NCBI GenBank assembly: GCA_036505215.1
Contig: DASXTW010000121.1
Location: 1 to 43,860 of the forward strand
DNA length: 43,860 nt
Reading direction: 5' to 3'
From: DASXTW01 sp036505215
GTDB taxonomy: Bacteria > Actinomycetota > UBA4738
Shown here: piece after piece, positions 6,818 through 14,930 of the stretch
How positions within the stretch are numbered: the stretch's first letter is position 1
How the letters are laid out: each line of letters starts with the position of its first letter
Program-made: the position numbers and the translations under genes
The notes under the pieces: generated by a model
What the model saw: the letters and a program-made list of their open reading frames with translations, nothing else
Database searches by the model: none
Told to the model about the DNA's origin: nothing

Positions 6818-9253
6818 CTAGCCCTTCCCTCCTTCTCCGCCGATCTCCTGTTGCCCAGCCCCCAGCCCCACATAGTGGGGGACCGGCTTGGGGCCGGGCA
6901 CGTCGGGTGCGGGCGGTGGAGGACCTTTCGGCTTCACCGGCGGGTTCAGGCCGACCAGGTCGTCGGGCTTGATCGGGATCCGATTGAGCTCTCGGCCGGT
7001 AGCCGCTCGGAGGGCAGCCGCGATGGCTCCCGGCGCCACGATGGTGGAGGGCTCGCCCACGCCCTTGGCCCCGAACGGAGTGCCCGGCTCGGGTTCCTCG
7101 ATGATCTCGGAGACGACCGAGGGCATGTCCAGGATCGTGGGGATCAGGTAATCGGTGAAGGACGCGTTTCGAACCGTTCCGTCCACGACCTGGATCTCCT
7201 CCATGAGGGCCAGGCCCAGTCCCTGAGCCGTCCCGCCCTCGATCTGGCCCCGGACGTTCTGAGGATTGATCGCCCGCCCCACATCCTGGGCCGCGGCGAT
7301 CTGTACCACCCGGACCAGGCCGAGCTCGGTGTCCACTTCCACGACGGCTCGCTCCGCGGCGAAAGCGAAGCTGACATGGATCTCGCCCTGGCCGTTCTGA
7401 TCCATGGCCTCCGTGGGTCGATGGTGATAGGTGCGCACCTGCTCAATGGGTGGGTCGAGGAACTCTTCGATGCGGCCAACGGTCTGATCATTCAACGTCA
7501 CCTCGCCCTCACCGAGCGTTGCGAACCAGCCCCCCTCGGGATGGACCCGCTCGACGACCCGGCCTATCAATTCCTCCTCGACGGCCCGGCAGGCGAGCTC
7601 CACCGCGCCACCCGACATGACGGTCTGGCGCGAGGCCGAGCTCGACCCTGCGGACCCGATCTGCGTATCGCTCGGGTGCAGGATCACGCGCTCGACGCCG
7701 AGAACAGTCCTGGCGATCTGAGTGAGGATCGTGTGCACGCCCTGGCCCACCTCGGCCGCGGCGCAGTGCACCTCGGCGACCGGCCCGTTCGGCCCGGCCT
7801 CCAGCCTGACCCGGGCCTCCGACGAATCGTCGAACCCCTCGCTGTACGCGATGTTCTTGTAGCCGACGGCGAAGCCGACGCCGCGCACGATCGACTCCCC
7901 GCGCCCGACGTTGCCGGCTACCCCGCCCGGGAGGGTGATCGGGTCGCGCCGGCCAGGTTCCTCCGCCGGTTCCTCGGGCGGCATGGGGATGGCCGCGCAT
8001 GCCCGGATCACCTCGCGGACCGGAGCGGCGCCGTGGATCACCTGACCGGTGGGAAGCACCGACCCCGTGTGCAGCGCGTTCATCAGGCGCAGCTCCACCG
8101 GGTCGATCCCCAGGGCCCCGGCCAGCTTGTCCATCTGGGCCTCGTAAGCGAAGCCAGCCTGTACCGCCCCGAAGCCTCTCATCGCGCCGCACGGGGGGTT
8201 GTTCGTGTAGACGCACGTCCCCTCGATCAGTGCGTTGGGCACCTCGTACGGCCCGCAGGCGAACGTGGAGGCGTTGCCGATCACCGCCGAGGAGCTGGAG
8301 GCATAGGCACCTCCATCGACGAGGAGTCGCGCGAACACGTTGACCAACAGGCCATCCTTGCCGGCCCCGTGTCGGATCCAGACCCGCGACGGATGGCGGT
8401 GCACGTGGCCGTAGAACGATTCCTCCCGGCCGTAGGACATCTTCACCGGACGACCCGTGTACAGGGCAAGCATGCAGGCATGGATCTGCATGTGGACGTC
8501 TTCGCGTGCCCCGAACGCACCCCCTACCCCGGCCAGGTACAGGCGCACTTTGTCCTCCGGCAGGTTGAGGCATGGCGCGATCTGTTGGCGATCGACGTGC
8601 AGCCACTGTGTCGAGACGTACAGGTCGATGCCGCCGTCCTCCGCCGGGATGGCCAGGCCGGCCTCGGGTCCCAGCGGGGCCTGGTCCTGCATTCCCGTCT
8701 CGTAGTAGCCCTCGACCCACACGTCCGCTTCGGCCTCGGGATCGCCATGGACGATCCGCACGTGGCGAAGGACGTTGCCGAAGTCGTGGATCTGGGGGGC
8801 TGCTGAGTCCAATGCGAGCTCCATGTCGGTCACCGCCGGGAGGATCTCGAAGTCGACGGCGATCCTCCTCGCCGCTCGCCGGGCCTGCTCGGGATGCACG
8901 GCCGCCACGATCGCCACCGGCTCCCCCTGGAAGCGGACCCGATCCGCGGCCAGAACCGGTTGGTCGGAGAACTCCAGGCCGTAGGTCTTCTTGCCCGGCA
9001 CGTCGTCGGCCAACAGGACCGCATGGACGCCCGGCGAGGCAACGGCCTGCGAGATGTCGATCGATCGGATCCGGGCGTGCGGGTGAGGCGAGCGGAGCGT
9101 GTGACCCCAGAGCATGTCCTCGTGCCACAGGTCGCTCCCGTAGGCGAACTCGCCTTTTACCTTGGGCACCCCGTCCACCCGGCGCGCCGCCGTCCCCACG
9201 CCCGCGCCGGCACGGGTAATGGTTCCGGTGGTTCGACCGGAGTCAACGTTCAC
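6818..9253 (-). CDS. Xanthine dehydrogenase family, molybdopterin-binding subunit (set 1)
   Basis: This 811-residue large subunit of a molybdenum hydroxylase binds the Mo-pterin cofactor and hydroxylates a heterocycle or aldehyde carbon using water. Visible family motifs are GVGGAFGARED (~242-252), PPCGAMRGFGAVQAG (~353-367), the Ser-rich SSSASRQ near 537-543, AAAQDVGRAINPQNVRGQIE, and GAKGVGEPS, where Glu734 is in the position of the catalytic glutamate. It lacks the AYRCSFR motif of CO dehydrogenase. The start is a GTG at 9253 overlapping the TGA of the deaminase gene (GTGA). The last ~43 residues (769-811) form an unusual Pro/Gly-rich tail (KPKGPPPPAPDVPGPKP). Xanthine or a related purine is the likely substrate because the 8-oxoguanine-deaminase-like gene lies within the operon. 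Confidence 0.9.
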   Translation of the reverse strand: MNVDSGRTTGTITRAGAGVGTAARRVDGVPKVKGEFAYGSDLWHEDMLWGHTLRSPHPHARIRSIDISQAVASPGVHAVLLADDVPGKKTYGLEFSDQPVLAADRVRFQGEPVAIVAAVHPEQARRAARRIAVDFEILPAVTDMELALDSAAPQIHDFGNVLRHVRIVHGDPEAEADVWVEGYYETGMQDQAPLGPEAGLAIPAEDGGIDLYVSTQWLHVDRQQIAPCLNLPEDKVRLYLAGVGGAFGAREDVHMQIHACMLALYTGRPVKMSYGREESFYGHVHRHPSRVWIRHGAGKDGLLVNVFARLLVDGGAYASSSSAVIGNASTFACGPYEVPNALIEGTCVYTNNPPCGAMRGFGAVQAGFAYEAQMDKLAGALGIDPVELRLMNALHTGSVLPTGQVIHGAAPVREVIRACAAIPMPPEEPAEEPGRRDPITLPGGVAGNVGRGESIVRGVGFAVGYKNIAYSEGFDDSSEARVRLEAGPNGPVAEVHCAAAEVGQGVHTILTQIARTVLGVERVILHPSDTQIGSAGSSSASRQTVMSGGAVELACRAVEEELIGRVVERVHPEGGWFATLGEGEVTLNDQTVGRIEEFLDPPIEQVRTYHHRPTEAMDQNGQGEIHVSFAFAAERAVVEVDTELGLVRVVQIAAAQDVGRAINPQNVRGQIEGGTAQGLGLALMEEIQVVDGTVRNASFTDYLIPTILDMPSVVSEIIEEPEPGTPFGAKGVGEPSTIVAPGAIAAALRAATGRELNRIPIKPDDLVGLNPPVKPKGPPPPAPDVPGPKPVPHYVGLGAGQQEIGGEGGKG

Positions 9254-10599
9254 GAAGCGATCACCCGGCCCACCCTCCTGCCCTCCGCTGCGATGGCCTT
9301 CTCGTCCGCGTTCACCAGCTGCCCATCGCGCACCACCGGGCGTCCCTCCACGAGGAGGTGACGCACCCGCTGCGGGGCGCAGTGCACGAGCGCGGCGACC
9401 AGATCGGCCTCGGCGCCGGCGAAATGGAGACCGTCGACGGCGAACATGGCCACGTCGGCGCGCTTTCCCGCCTCGAGCGAGCCGAGGTCGTCCCAGCCCA
9501 GGCACGCGGCGCCGCCGCGGGTGGCCACCCGCAGGGCCTCGCGGGCGGTCATGGCCTTGGGATTTCCTCCCGCCCGGCTGACCAGCATGCCCTGCCGGAC
9601 CTCCGCCAGCAGGTTCCCGGCGTCGTTCGAGGCAGACCCGTCCACCCCGAGGCCGACCGTGGCGGTCTCGTCGAGGAGGGCTCGGGCGGGCGCGATGCCC
9701 GAGCCCAGCCGGAGGTTCGAGCTGGGGCACCAGGCGACGCCGGTGCCCGTATCGGCGATCCGGCGGATGTCCTTCTCCGCGAGATGGACGCAGTGGGCCA
9801 GCCACACGTCGGGGCCGAGCCATCCCCATCCATCGAGCAGCTCGACCGGGCGGACACCGAATCGGTCCTGGCAGAAGGCCGTTTCGTCCAGCGTCTCCGC
9901 GATGTGGGTGTGCAAGCGGACCCCCAGGGCCCGGGCCAGGTTGGCCGAGTCCTCCATCAGCTGTTGGGTGGCCGAGAAAGGGGAGCACGGAGCGATGGCG
10001 ACCCTGAGCATCGAGCCCGGGCTCGGATCGTGGAAGCGGCGGACCACGGCCTGGGTGTGATCCAGGATCGTGTCCCCGTCCTGACAGACGTCGTCGGGAG
10101 GAAGGCCCCCCGCCGACGTGCCCAGGTCCATCGAGCCCCTGCAAGGATGGAATCGCAGCCCGATCTCCCGGGCGGCGTCGATCTCGGCCTCCAGCAGGCC
10201 CTCGGCGCCGGCGGGGAACACGTAGTGGTGGTCCGTGGTGAGGGAGCAGCCGGAGAGGGCCAGCTCGGCCAGGCCGACCCCGGCCGCTGCGCGCTCCCAT
10301 TCGGCGTCCACGCCTGCCCACACCGGGTACAGCTCGGTGAGCCACCCGAACAGGCCCTCCTGGACGGCCCGCACTCGTGTCAGGGTCTGGTAGAGGTGGT
10401 GGTGGGTGTTGATCAGACCCGGAAGGGCCACGGTGCCCCGGCCGTCCACGACATCGGCGCCCTCTACGTCCGGCGGCCTTCCCGAGCCGACCCAGGCGAT
10501 CTGGCCGTCCTGGATCAGGATCGAGCCGCCAGAAATCTCCGTGCCGTCGTCGTCCATGGTGACGACGAACTCGCACGAATCGATCAACAGGCTCGTCAT
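9250..10599 (-). CDS. 8-oxoguanine deaminase-like amidohydrolase
   Basis: This 449-residue metal-dependent amidohydrolase belongs to the chlorohydrolase/deaminase branch. Metal ligands are in NTHHHLYQTLTR, HTHIAET, the histidine of LAHCVHL and the aspartate of GLGVDGSASNDAG. The segments FGWLTELYPVWAGVD, CRGSMDLGTSAGGLPPDDV and IAPCSPFSATQQLM closely match what I know of 8-oxoguanine deaminases, which turn 8-oxoguanine into urate plus ammonia. The ATG at 10599 overlaps the TGA of the 2Fe-2S subunit gene, and its own TGA overlaps the start of the Mo subunit gene. It is thus embedded in a hydroxylase operon, and deaminated product or a related purine is probably handled by the same complex. Guanine deaminase is the main alternative. 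Confidence 0.82.
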   Translation of the reverse strand: MTSLLIDSCEFVVTMDDDGTEISGGSILIQDGQIAWVGSGRPPDVEGADVVDGRGTVALPGLINTHHHLYQTLTRVRAVQEGLFGWLTELYPVWAGVDAEWERAAAGVGLAELALSGCSLTTDHHYVFPAGAEGLLEAEIDAAREIGLRFHPCRGSMDLGTSAGGLPPDDVCQDGDTILDHTQAVVRRFHDPSPGSMLRVAIAPCSPFSATQQLMEDSANLARALGVRLHTHIAETLDETAFCQDRFGVRPVELLDGWGWLGPDVWLAHCVHLAEKDIRRIADTGTGVAWCPSSNLRLGSGIAPARALLDETATVGLGVDGSASNDAGNLLAEVRQGMLVSRAGGNPKAMTAREALRVATRGGAACLGWDDLGSLEAGKRADVAMFAVDGLHFAGAEADLVAALVHCAPQRVRHLLVEGRPVVRDGQLVNADEKAIAAEGRRVGRVIAS

Positions 10600-11069
10600 G
10601 ACGTACTGTCCTGCAAACGCTGCGATGCGAGTTTCACCGCGTCGAGGATCTTCTCGTAGCCGGTGCACCGGCACAGGTTGCCCGAGAGGGCCTCGCGGAC
10701 GGTGGCCTCCGAAGGGTTCGGCTCGGTCTCCAGCAGATCCGCCACGGCCACGATGAGCCCCGGGGTGCAGAAGCCGCATTGCACTGCGCCCGTTTCAAGG
10801 AACGCCCCCTGCACGGGGTGCAGCGAATCCCCGGTGGAGAGCGCTTCGACCGTACGCACCTCACGCTCGTGCGCTTGGGCGGCCAGCACCAGGCACGCGC
10901 ATACCAGCTCGCCGTCCAGCCACACCGAACAAGAGCCGCACTCGCCCTGCTCGCAGGCGTTCTTCGAGCCGGGCAGGGCCAGGTGCTCCCGAAGCATGTA
11001 CAGCAAGCTGGAGCCGGGCCAGACGTCTGTCTCGCGCCACTCGCCGTTGACCTTTGCCCGAACCAGCAT
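10596..11069 (-). CDS. Xanthine dehydrogenase family, 2Fe-2S subunit (set 1)
   Basis: This 157-residue electron-transfer subunit has two iron-sulfur domains. The plant-ferredoxin-type cluster is coordinated by CEQGECGSC and a later LVCACL cysteine; the second, helical domain has AVQCGFCTPGLIVA and SGNLCRCTGYEKIL. All eight cluster cysteines appear present. The ATG at 11069 is preceded by GATGGAGGCAGCAG. It passes electrons from the Mo subunit (6818-9253) to the FAD subunit (11199-12083). It lies 129 bases downstream of the FAD gene, a gap occupied by a strong hairpin and a direct repeat, and overlaps the deaminase gene by four bases (ATGA). Confidence 0.93.
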   Translation of the reverse strand: MLVRAKVNGEWRETDVWPGSSLLYMLREHLALPGSKNACEQGECGSCSVWLDGELVCACLVLAAQAHEREVRTVEALSTGDSLHPVQGAFLETGAVQCGFCTPGLIVAVADLLETEPNPSEATVREALSGNLCRCTGYEKILDAVKLASQRLQDSTS

Positions 11070-11120
11070 CTGCTGCCTCCATCCTCCCGATGAGCCCGAT
11101 CCTTCGGATCGTCCCCATCG

Positions 11121-11178
11121 CCAGGGGGAGTGCAGCAGCCTGATCCGCTCGCTCCGCTCGCGGGCTGCTGCCCCCTGG
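11121..11178 (-). repeat. Long imperfect hairpin between FAD and 2Fe-2S subunit genes
   Basis: The arms CCAGGGGG and CCCCCTGG (11121-11128 and 11171-11178) bracket inner arms GCAGCAGCC / GGGCTGCTG, giving a long stem with a small bulge around a ~21-base GC-rich loop (TGATCCGCTCGCTCCGCTCGC). A smaller dyad CGATCC-TTC-GGATCG lies just to its left at about 11098-11112. Inside an operon this looks like an mRNA-stability, processing or attenuation structure, or an inserted REP-like element. No U-tract follows on the minus strand. Confidence 0.6.
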
Positions 11179-11216
11179 ACCCCCCGCGCTCGCGCGTGCT
11201 ACCCCCCTGGACCCCC
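11171..11216. repeat. Direct repeat CCCCCTGGACCCCC x2
   Basis: The 14-mer CCCCCTGGACCCCC occurs at 11171-11184 and again at 11203-11216, 32 bases apart. The right copy encodes the C-terminal GGPGG residues of the FAD subunit (read on the minus strand); the left copy forms one arm of the hairpin at 11121-11178. The arrangement suggests duplication or insertion at the 3' end of the FAD gene. Confidence 0.6.
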
Positions 11217-12083
11217 GTTCCTTCGTCTGTCGGCCAGAGCCCACCGCAGCGCTCGCCGGGCAAGCACCCGGCAGGCGTGGCGGCGGTACGCGGCCGTGCC
11301 GCGCACGTCGTCGATGGGCCTGATGGCCGAGGCGACCAGCTCGCCGAACTCGTCGACGGCCTGCTCGGAGACTGTAGCGGCAGGATCGTCCCAGGCCCCA
11401 GCCTCGGCGAGCACCCGGCCCGCCAACGCCTCCGCCTCGGGCGCTCGCACGATCGTCGGGGCCACCGAGCCCAGAGCCACCCTGACGGTTCTGCCCTCCT
11501 CGTCCAGCAGCAGGCAGAGCCCGGCCATCGAGATGACCATCGCGTTGCGCGTCCCGATCTTCGAAAAGGACCCTGGCCCGAGAAGCGCCTTCCATCGTGT
11601 CCCGATGATCAGCTCGTCCGGCTGGAGCGTGTTCTTCTTCGGTCCCACCATGAAGTCGTGCCAGGGAACCGACCGCGTCAGGCCGCCGGCCCTCGCCAAG
11701 ACGACGTCGGCATCGTGGGCCGCGATCACGGGCAGAGCATCGCCAGCGGGGGAGGAGGTACCGAGGTTGCCGCCGACAGTCCCTCGGTTGCGGATCTGGG
11801 GCGACCCGATGGTCCGCGAGGCCTGCACCCACGGCGCGAACTGATTCAGCTCCCGCATGATGCGGCTGTAGGTCACCCCCGCGCCCAGGAAGACTGCGCC
11901 GTTCTCCCGGCGCCACTGTTGGAGCTCGGGAATCCGGGAGACGTCGAGGATGGCCTCCGGCCGGTGCCGGTCGAAGTTCAGCTCGACCATGACATCGGTT
12001 CCCCCCGCGATCGGCAGCGCCTCGGGGTGCCGGCCCTTGACCTCCAGCGCCTCCTCCAGCGTTCGCGACAGGAAGACGTCCAC
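11199..12083 (-). CDS. Xanthine dehydrogenase family, FAD-binding subunit (set 1)
   Basis: This 294-residue flavin subunit belongs to the CoxM/XdhB fold. FAD-contact motifs are LPIAGGTDVMVEL near the N-terminus and IRNRGTVGGNLGTSSPAGD in the middle, followed by PIDDVRGTAAYRRHACRVL at the C-terminus. It takes electrons from the 2Fe-2S subunit and passes them to NAD+ or another acceptor. The start is a GTG at 12083 preceded by GAGGGGGG; the longer frame to 12341 would cross the divergent promoter region and overlap the opposite gene. It is the first gene of the minus-strand hydroxylase operon, and its leader carries an 8-bp hairpin (12098-12116) touching the ribosome site. The end of the gene lies in a GGGGGTCCAGGGG-type repeat. 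Confidence 0.9.
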   Translation of the reverse strand: MDVFLSRTLEEALEVKGRHPEALPIAGGTDVMVELNFDRHRPEAILDVSRIPELQQWRRENGAVFLGAGVTYSRIMRELNQFAPWVQASRTIGSPQIRNRGTVGGNLGTSSPAGDALPVIAAHDADVVLARAGGLTRSVPWHDFMVGPKKNTLQPDELIIGTRWKALLGPGSFSKIGTRNAMVISMAGLCLLLDEEGRTVRVALGSVAPTIVRAPEAEALAGRVLAEAGAWDDPAATVSEQAVDEFGELVASAIRPIDDVRGTAAYRRHACRVLARRALRWALADRRRNGGPGG

Positions 12084-12097
12084 TGTGCCATCCCCCC

Positions 12098-12116
12098 CTC
12101 GGCCGTTCCGGCCGAG
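12098..12116 (-). promoter_or_regulatory. Leader hairpin adjoining the ribosome site of the FAD subunit gene
   Basis: A perfect 8-bp stem, CTCGGCCG / CGGCCGAG with a 3-base loop, lies in the minus-strand leader. Its 3' arm ends in GAG, which runs straight into the G-rich Shine-Dalgarno before the GTG at 12083. Folding could limit ribosome access, so it may be a translational control or mRNA-stability element; function is inference. Confidence 0.45.
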
Positions 12117-12175
12117 TCTCGCTGTCGGGCCGGACGATCGCCTGCCCTCAAGGATACTTGGAAGGAATGGCGCCC

Positions 12176-12205
12176 TTGAAAGGTCTGACCTCTGAGGTGT
12201 ATGGT
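12176..12205 (+). promoter_or_regulatory. Promoter with overlapping operator dyads for the plus-strand operon
   Basis: TTGAAA (12176-12181) and TATGGT (12200-12205) are spaced by 18 bases, a good sigma-70-type match. The spacer is filled by 12181-12198, read as AGGT-CTG-ACCT-CTG-AGGT: two overlapping dyads (AGGTCTGACCT and ACCTCTGAGGT) with a 7-base period, which looks like a repressor site. Transcription would start near 12212, about 32 bases before the ATG at 12244. A weaker minus-strand -10 (TATCCT, 12156-12151) could serve the divergent FAD gene. Confidence 0.5.
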
Positions 12206-12243
12206 CCGGCCCTCGCAAGGAGCGTTCCGGAGGTGACGCCGCG

Positions 12244-14478
12244 ATGAGCACCCGGCAGACCGCCACCGCCCGGATGGTCGGCCAGTCGGTTCCCTTTCGC
12301 GGAGCGGAGCTGCAAGTCACCGGCAAGCTGAAGTACCACACCGACCTTCACATGCCGAACATGCTCCATGGCAAGGTCGTGCGGTCGGAAGTCCCCCACG
12401 GGCGCATCCGCGGCATCGACACCGGCAAGGCCCTCCAGGTGCCCGGGGTGGTCGCCGTGCTCACGGCCGATGACGTCCCCAACAACATCGGAGGGATCAT
12501 CCTGGCCGACTGGCCCATCCTGGCGGAGGATCGGGTACGGCAGGTCGGCGATGCGATCGCGCTCGTCGCCGCGGAGTCGGTGAGCGCGGCTCAGGCCGGC
12601 GCCCGGGCCGTGGAGGTGGACATCGAACCTCTCCCCGTCGTGGACTCGCCAGACCGGGCCCTCGCGCCGGATGCGCCCGCGTTGCACGAGACGGGCAATC
12701 TCGTCGCCGAGATGGCCTACGAGAAGGGCGACGTCGAGCGCGCCCTGGCTGAGGCCGATGTCGTCATCGAGCGTGTCTTCGAGACGCCGTCCCAGGAGCA
12801 CGTCTGCCTGGAGCCGGGCGGAGGGGTCGGCATCTTCCAGGAGGGACGGTTCACCATCTACATCGGTGCACAGTGGCCCCAGATCCACGTCAACGAAGTA
12901 GCTCGGGCCATGAAGGTCGACCCCGGAGACGTGCGGGTCATCTCCACTCCGATCGGCGGAGCCTTCGGCTCGAAGACCGACGGACCCCTTGCCGTTCACC
13001 TGGCCCTCCTGGCGAAGGCGACGGGCCGTCCCGTCCGGATCGTCCTGTCTCGCGAGGAGGTCATGGCCGCCGGAGCCAAGCGCCACCCCTTCAAGGTCCA
13101 CACCAGGATGGGACTGGCGAAGGATGGGTCGATCGTCGCGCTCGATACCGACGCCCTGGTCGACACGGGGCCCTACGCCACGGTGGGTATGGTCGTTCTG
13201 AAGGTGGCCGGCGAGCTCTGCACCGGCGCTTACCGGGTGAAGAATTCCCGATTCCGCGGCCGCGTGGCATACACGAACAACGGGAACGCCGGCGCCTTCA
13301 GGGGGTACGGCGCACCTCAGGCGCAGTTCCCTCTGGAGGTTGCGCTGGACCTCGCCGCCGCAGAGCTGGGCATGGACCCGGCCGAGCTCCGGCGAAGAAA
13401 CGTCCTTCGGGTCGGTGACGAGCACGGCATGTACGGGCACACGATCACGTCCGGGTTGATGGTGGCAGAGACGCTCGAGGCGGCCGCAGCGCATCCGTGG
13501 TGGCAGGAGCGAGACACGTGGAAGGCGGACGCGGAGTGGCCATGGCGCAGAGGGGCCGGGATCGCTCTGGCGATCAAGGGTGTCGGGCTGGGGAGTGCGA
13601 GGGACGACACCTCGGCTGCGCGGCTGGCCATCTCCGACGACGGGACCATCCGCATCTGGGCGGGGCCGAACCATTCGGGCCAGGCCATCGACACGGCCTA
13701 TGCCCAGATCGCCGCCGATGTCCTGGGTCGCCCCTATGGAGACATCGAGGTGATCATCGGCGACACCGAGCTCGTGCCCGACGCGGGGTCCTGCGCCGCG
13801 TCGCGCAGCACGTACATGGGCGGCATGGCCGTCAAGCTGGCATGCGAGGAGCTGATGGCCCGCATCCGACCGTTGGGGCTCCCCGAGCCGATCGATTGGG
13901 TCGAGGCGGGGCGGCGCCTCGGATCCGAAGGACGGGCGCTGGTGGAATCCACCTTCGTCCTGCCGGACGTGAGCGAAGGGATATCCCGCGAAAAGATCGA
14001 GAAGCTCTCGCCGCACCTCGTCTACGGGAGCGCGGCCATGGTAGCCAGAGTGGAGGTGAACGAGCTCACCGGGGAGGTGGCGGTGAGGTCGGTGGCCAGC
14101 GCCGTGGACTGCGGGGTGGCGGTGAACCCGGCGGGGGTGATCGGGCAGACCGAAGGCGGCGTGGCCCAGGGGATGGGCTGGGCCATCATGGAGGACTACA
14201 AGATCGAGGGCGGGATCCCCAGGACGAAGTCGCTGGAGACCTACCTCATCCCCACGGTCGACGATGCACCAGAGATGGACACCATTCTCGTGGAGGGGGG
14301 AGATCCGACGGGCCCCTTCGGGGCCAAGGGGATTGCCGAGGTGGTCATCGTGCCTCCAGCCCCGGCCATCGTCTCGGCGATCCGTGATGCCGTTGGCGTC
14401 GCCGTGACCCAGCTCCCCGCAACTGCCGAACGCGTGTACCGGTCGATGCAGGATGCGGCGGTGACGGCTGCATCGTGA
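12244..14478 (+). CDS. Xanthine dehydrogenase/aldehyde oxidase family, molybdopterin-binding subunit (set 2)
   Basis: This 744-residue Mo-pterin subunit heads the 11-gene plus-strand operon. Motifs are IGGAFGSK (237-244), NAGAFRGYGAPQ (348-359), SCAASR (516-521), SAVDCGVAVNPAGVIGQTEG, and GPFGAKGIAE with Glu699 in the catalytic position (GIAE instead of the common GVGE). It is only distantly similar to the set 1 Mo subunit at 6818-9253 and lacks that protein's Pro-rich tail, so the two hydroxylases probably act on different substrates. The ATG is preceded by GGAGGTGA at ideal spacing. The next gene overlaps by GTGA. The enzyme hydroxylates an aldehyde or N-heterocycle; which one is not visible. 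CO dehydrogenase is excluded because the AYRCSFR motif is absent. Confidence 0.9.
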   Translation: MSTRQTATARMVGQSVPFRGAELQVTGKLKYHTDLHMPNMLHGKVVRSEVPHGRIRGIDTGKALQVPGVVAVLTADDVPNNIGGIILADWPILAEDRVRQVGDAIALVAAESVSAAQAGARAVEVDIEPLPVVDSPDRALAPDAPALHETGNLVAEMAYEKGDVERALAEADVVIERVFETPSQEHVCLEPGGGVGIFQEGRFTIYIGAQWPQIHVNEVARAMKVDPGDVRVISTPIGGAFGSKTDGPLAVHLALLAKATGRPVRIVLSREEVMAAGAKRHPFKVHTRMGLAKDGSIVALDTDALVDTGPYATVGMVVLKVAGELCTGAYRVKNSRFRGRVAYTNNGNAGAFRGYGAPQAQFPLEVALDLAAAELGMDPAELRRRNVLRVGDEHGMYGHTITSGLMVAETLEAAAAHPWWQERDTWKADAEWPWRRGAGIALAIKGVGLGSARDDTSAARLAISDDGTIRIWAGPNHSGQAIDTAYAQIAADVLGRPYGDIEVIIGDTELVPDAGSCAASRSTYMGGMAVKLACEELMARIRPLGLPEPIDWVEAGRRLGSEGRALVESTFVLPDVSEGISREKIEKLSPHLVYGSAAMVARVEVNELTGEVAVRSVASAVDCGVAVNPAGVIGQTEGGVAQGMGWAIMEDYKIEGGIPRTKSLETYLIPTVDDAPEMDTILVEGGDPTGPFGAKGIAEVVIVPPAPAIVSAIRDAVGVAVTQLPATAERVYRSMQDAAVTAAS

Positions 14479-14930
14479 GGGAGACGACGGGGCTACGCGT
14501 GAACGGCCGGACCGTGTCCGCAGCGGATCCGGCCAAACGGCTGCTCGACTTCCTCCGTGACGACCTCGACCTGACCGGAGCCAAGGAAGGGTGTGGCATG
14601 GGCGAGTGCGGCGCCTGCACGGTTCTGGTCGACGGCGAGCCCGTGTGCTCCTGCCTCGTTCTGGTTGGACAGGTGGCCGATGCAGAAGTCGTGACGGCGG
14701 AGGGACTGGCCGCCCAGGGTCTCCACCCGGTTCAGGAAGCGTTCGTGCAGGCCCACGCCAGCCAGTGCGGGTTCTGTACGCCGGGCATGATCGTGTCCGC
14801 AGCCGCCCTGCTGGCGCGGGACCCCCGGCCGGACGAGGAGGCCGTCCGTCTGGCGCTGGCCGGCAACCTCTGCCGGTGCACGGGGTATGCGTCGATCTTC
14901 GCTGCGCTCCAGAGGACACGGGAGCCATGA
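14475..14930 (+). CDS. Xanthine dehydrogenase family, 2Fe-2S subunit (set 2)
   Basis: This 151-residue electron-transfer subunit shows both iron-sulfur sites: GCGMGECGACTVLVDG plus VCSCL for the ferredoxin-type cluster, and SQCGFCTPGMIVSA with AGNLCRCTGYASI for the second. The start is a GTG whose bases overlap the TGA of the Mo subunit gene (GTGA at 14475-14478), and its own TGA overlaps the ATG of the FAD subunit gene, so the three subunits are likely made in coupled amounts. Gene order here is Mo, FeS, FAD, unlike the FAD, FeS, deaminase, Mo order of set 1. Confidence 0.93.
   Translation: MRETTGLRVNGRTVSAADPAKRLLDFLRDDLDLTGAKEGCGMGECGACTVLVDGEPVCSCLVLVGQVADAEVVTAEGLAAQGLHPVQEAFVQAHASQCGFCTPGMIVSAAALLARDPRPDEEAVRLALAGNLCRCTGYASIFAALQRTREP

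Noticed and set aside
9254..10576. N-terminal extension of the first Mo subunit frame to 10576
   Set aside because: The extra ~440 codons lie inside the deaminase gene in another frame and show no domain; the GTG at 9253 fits the operon's overlap pattern and the family length.
11084..11216. CRISPR-like repeat array
   Set aside because: Only two short repeat copies and no spacer structure; hairpin-type element instead.
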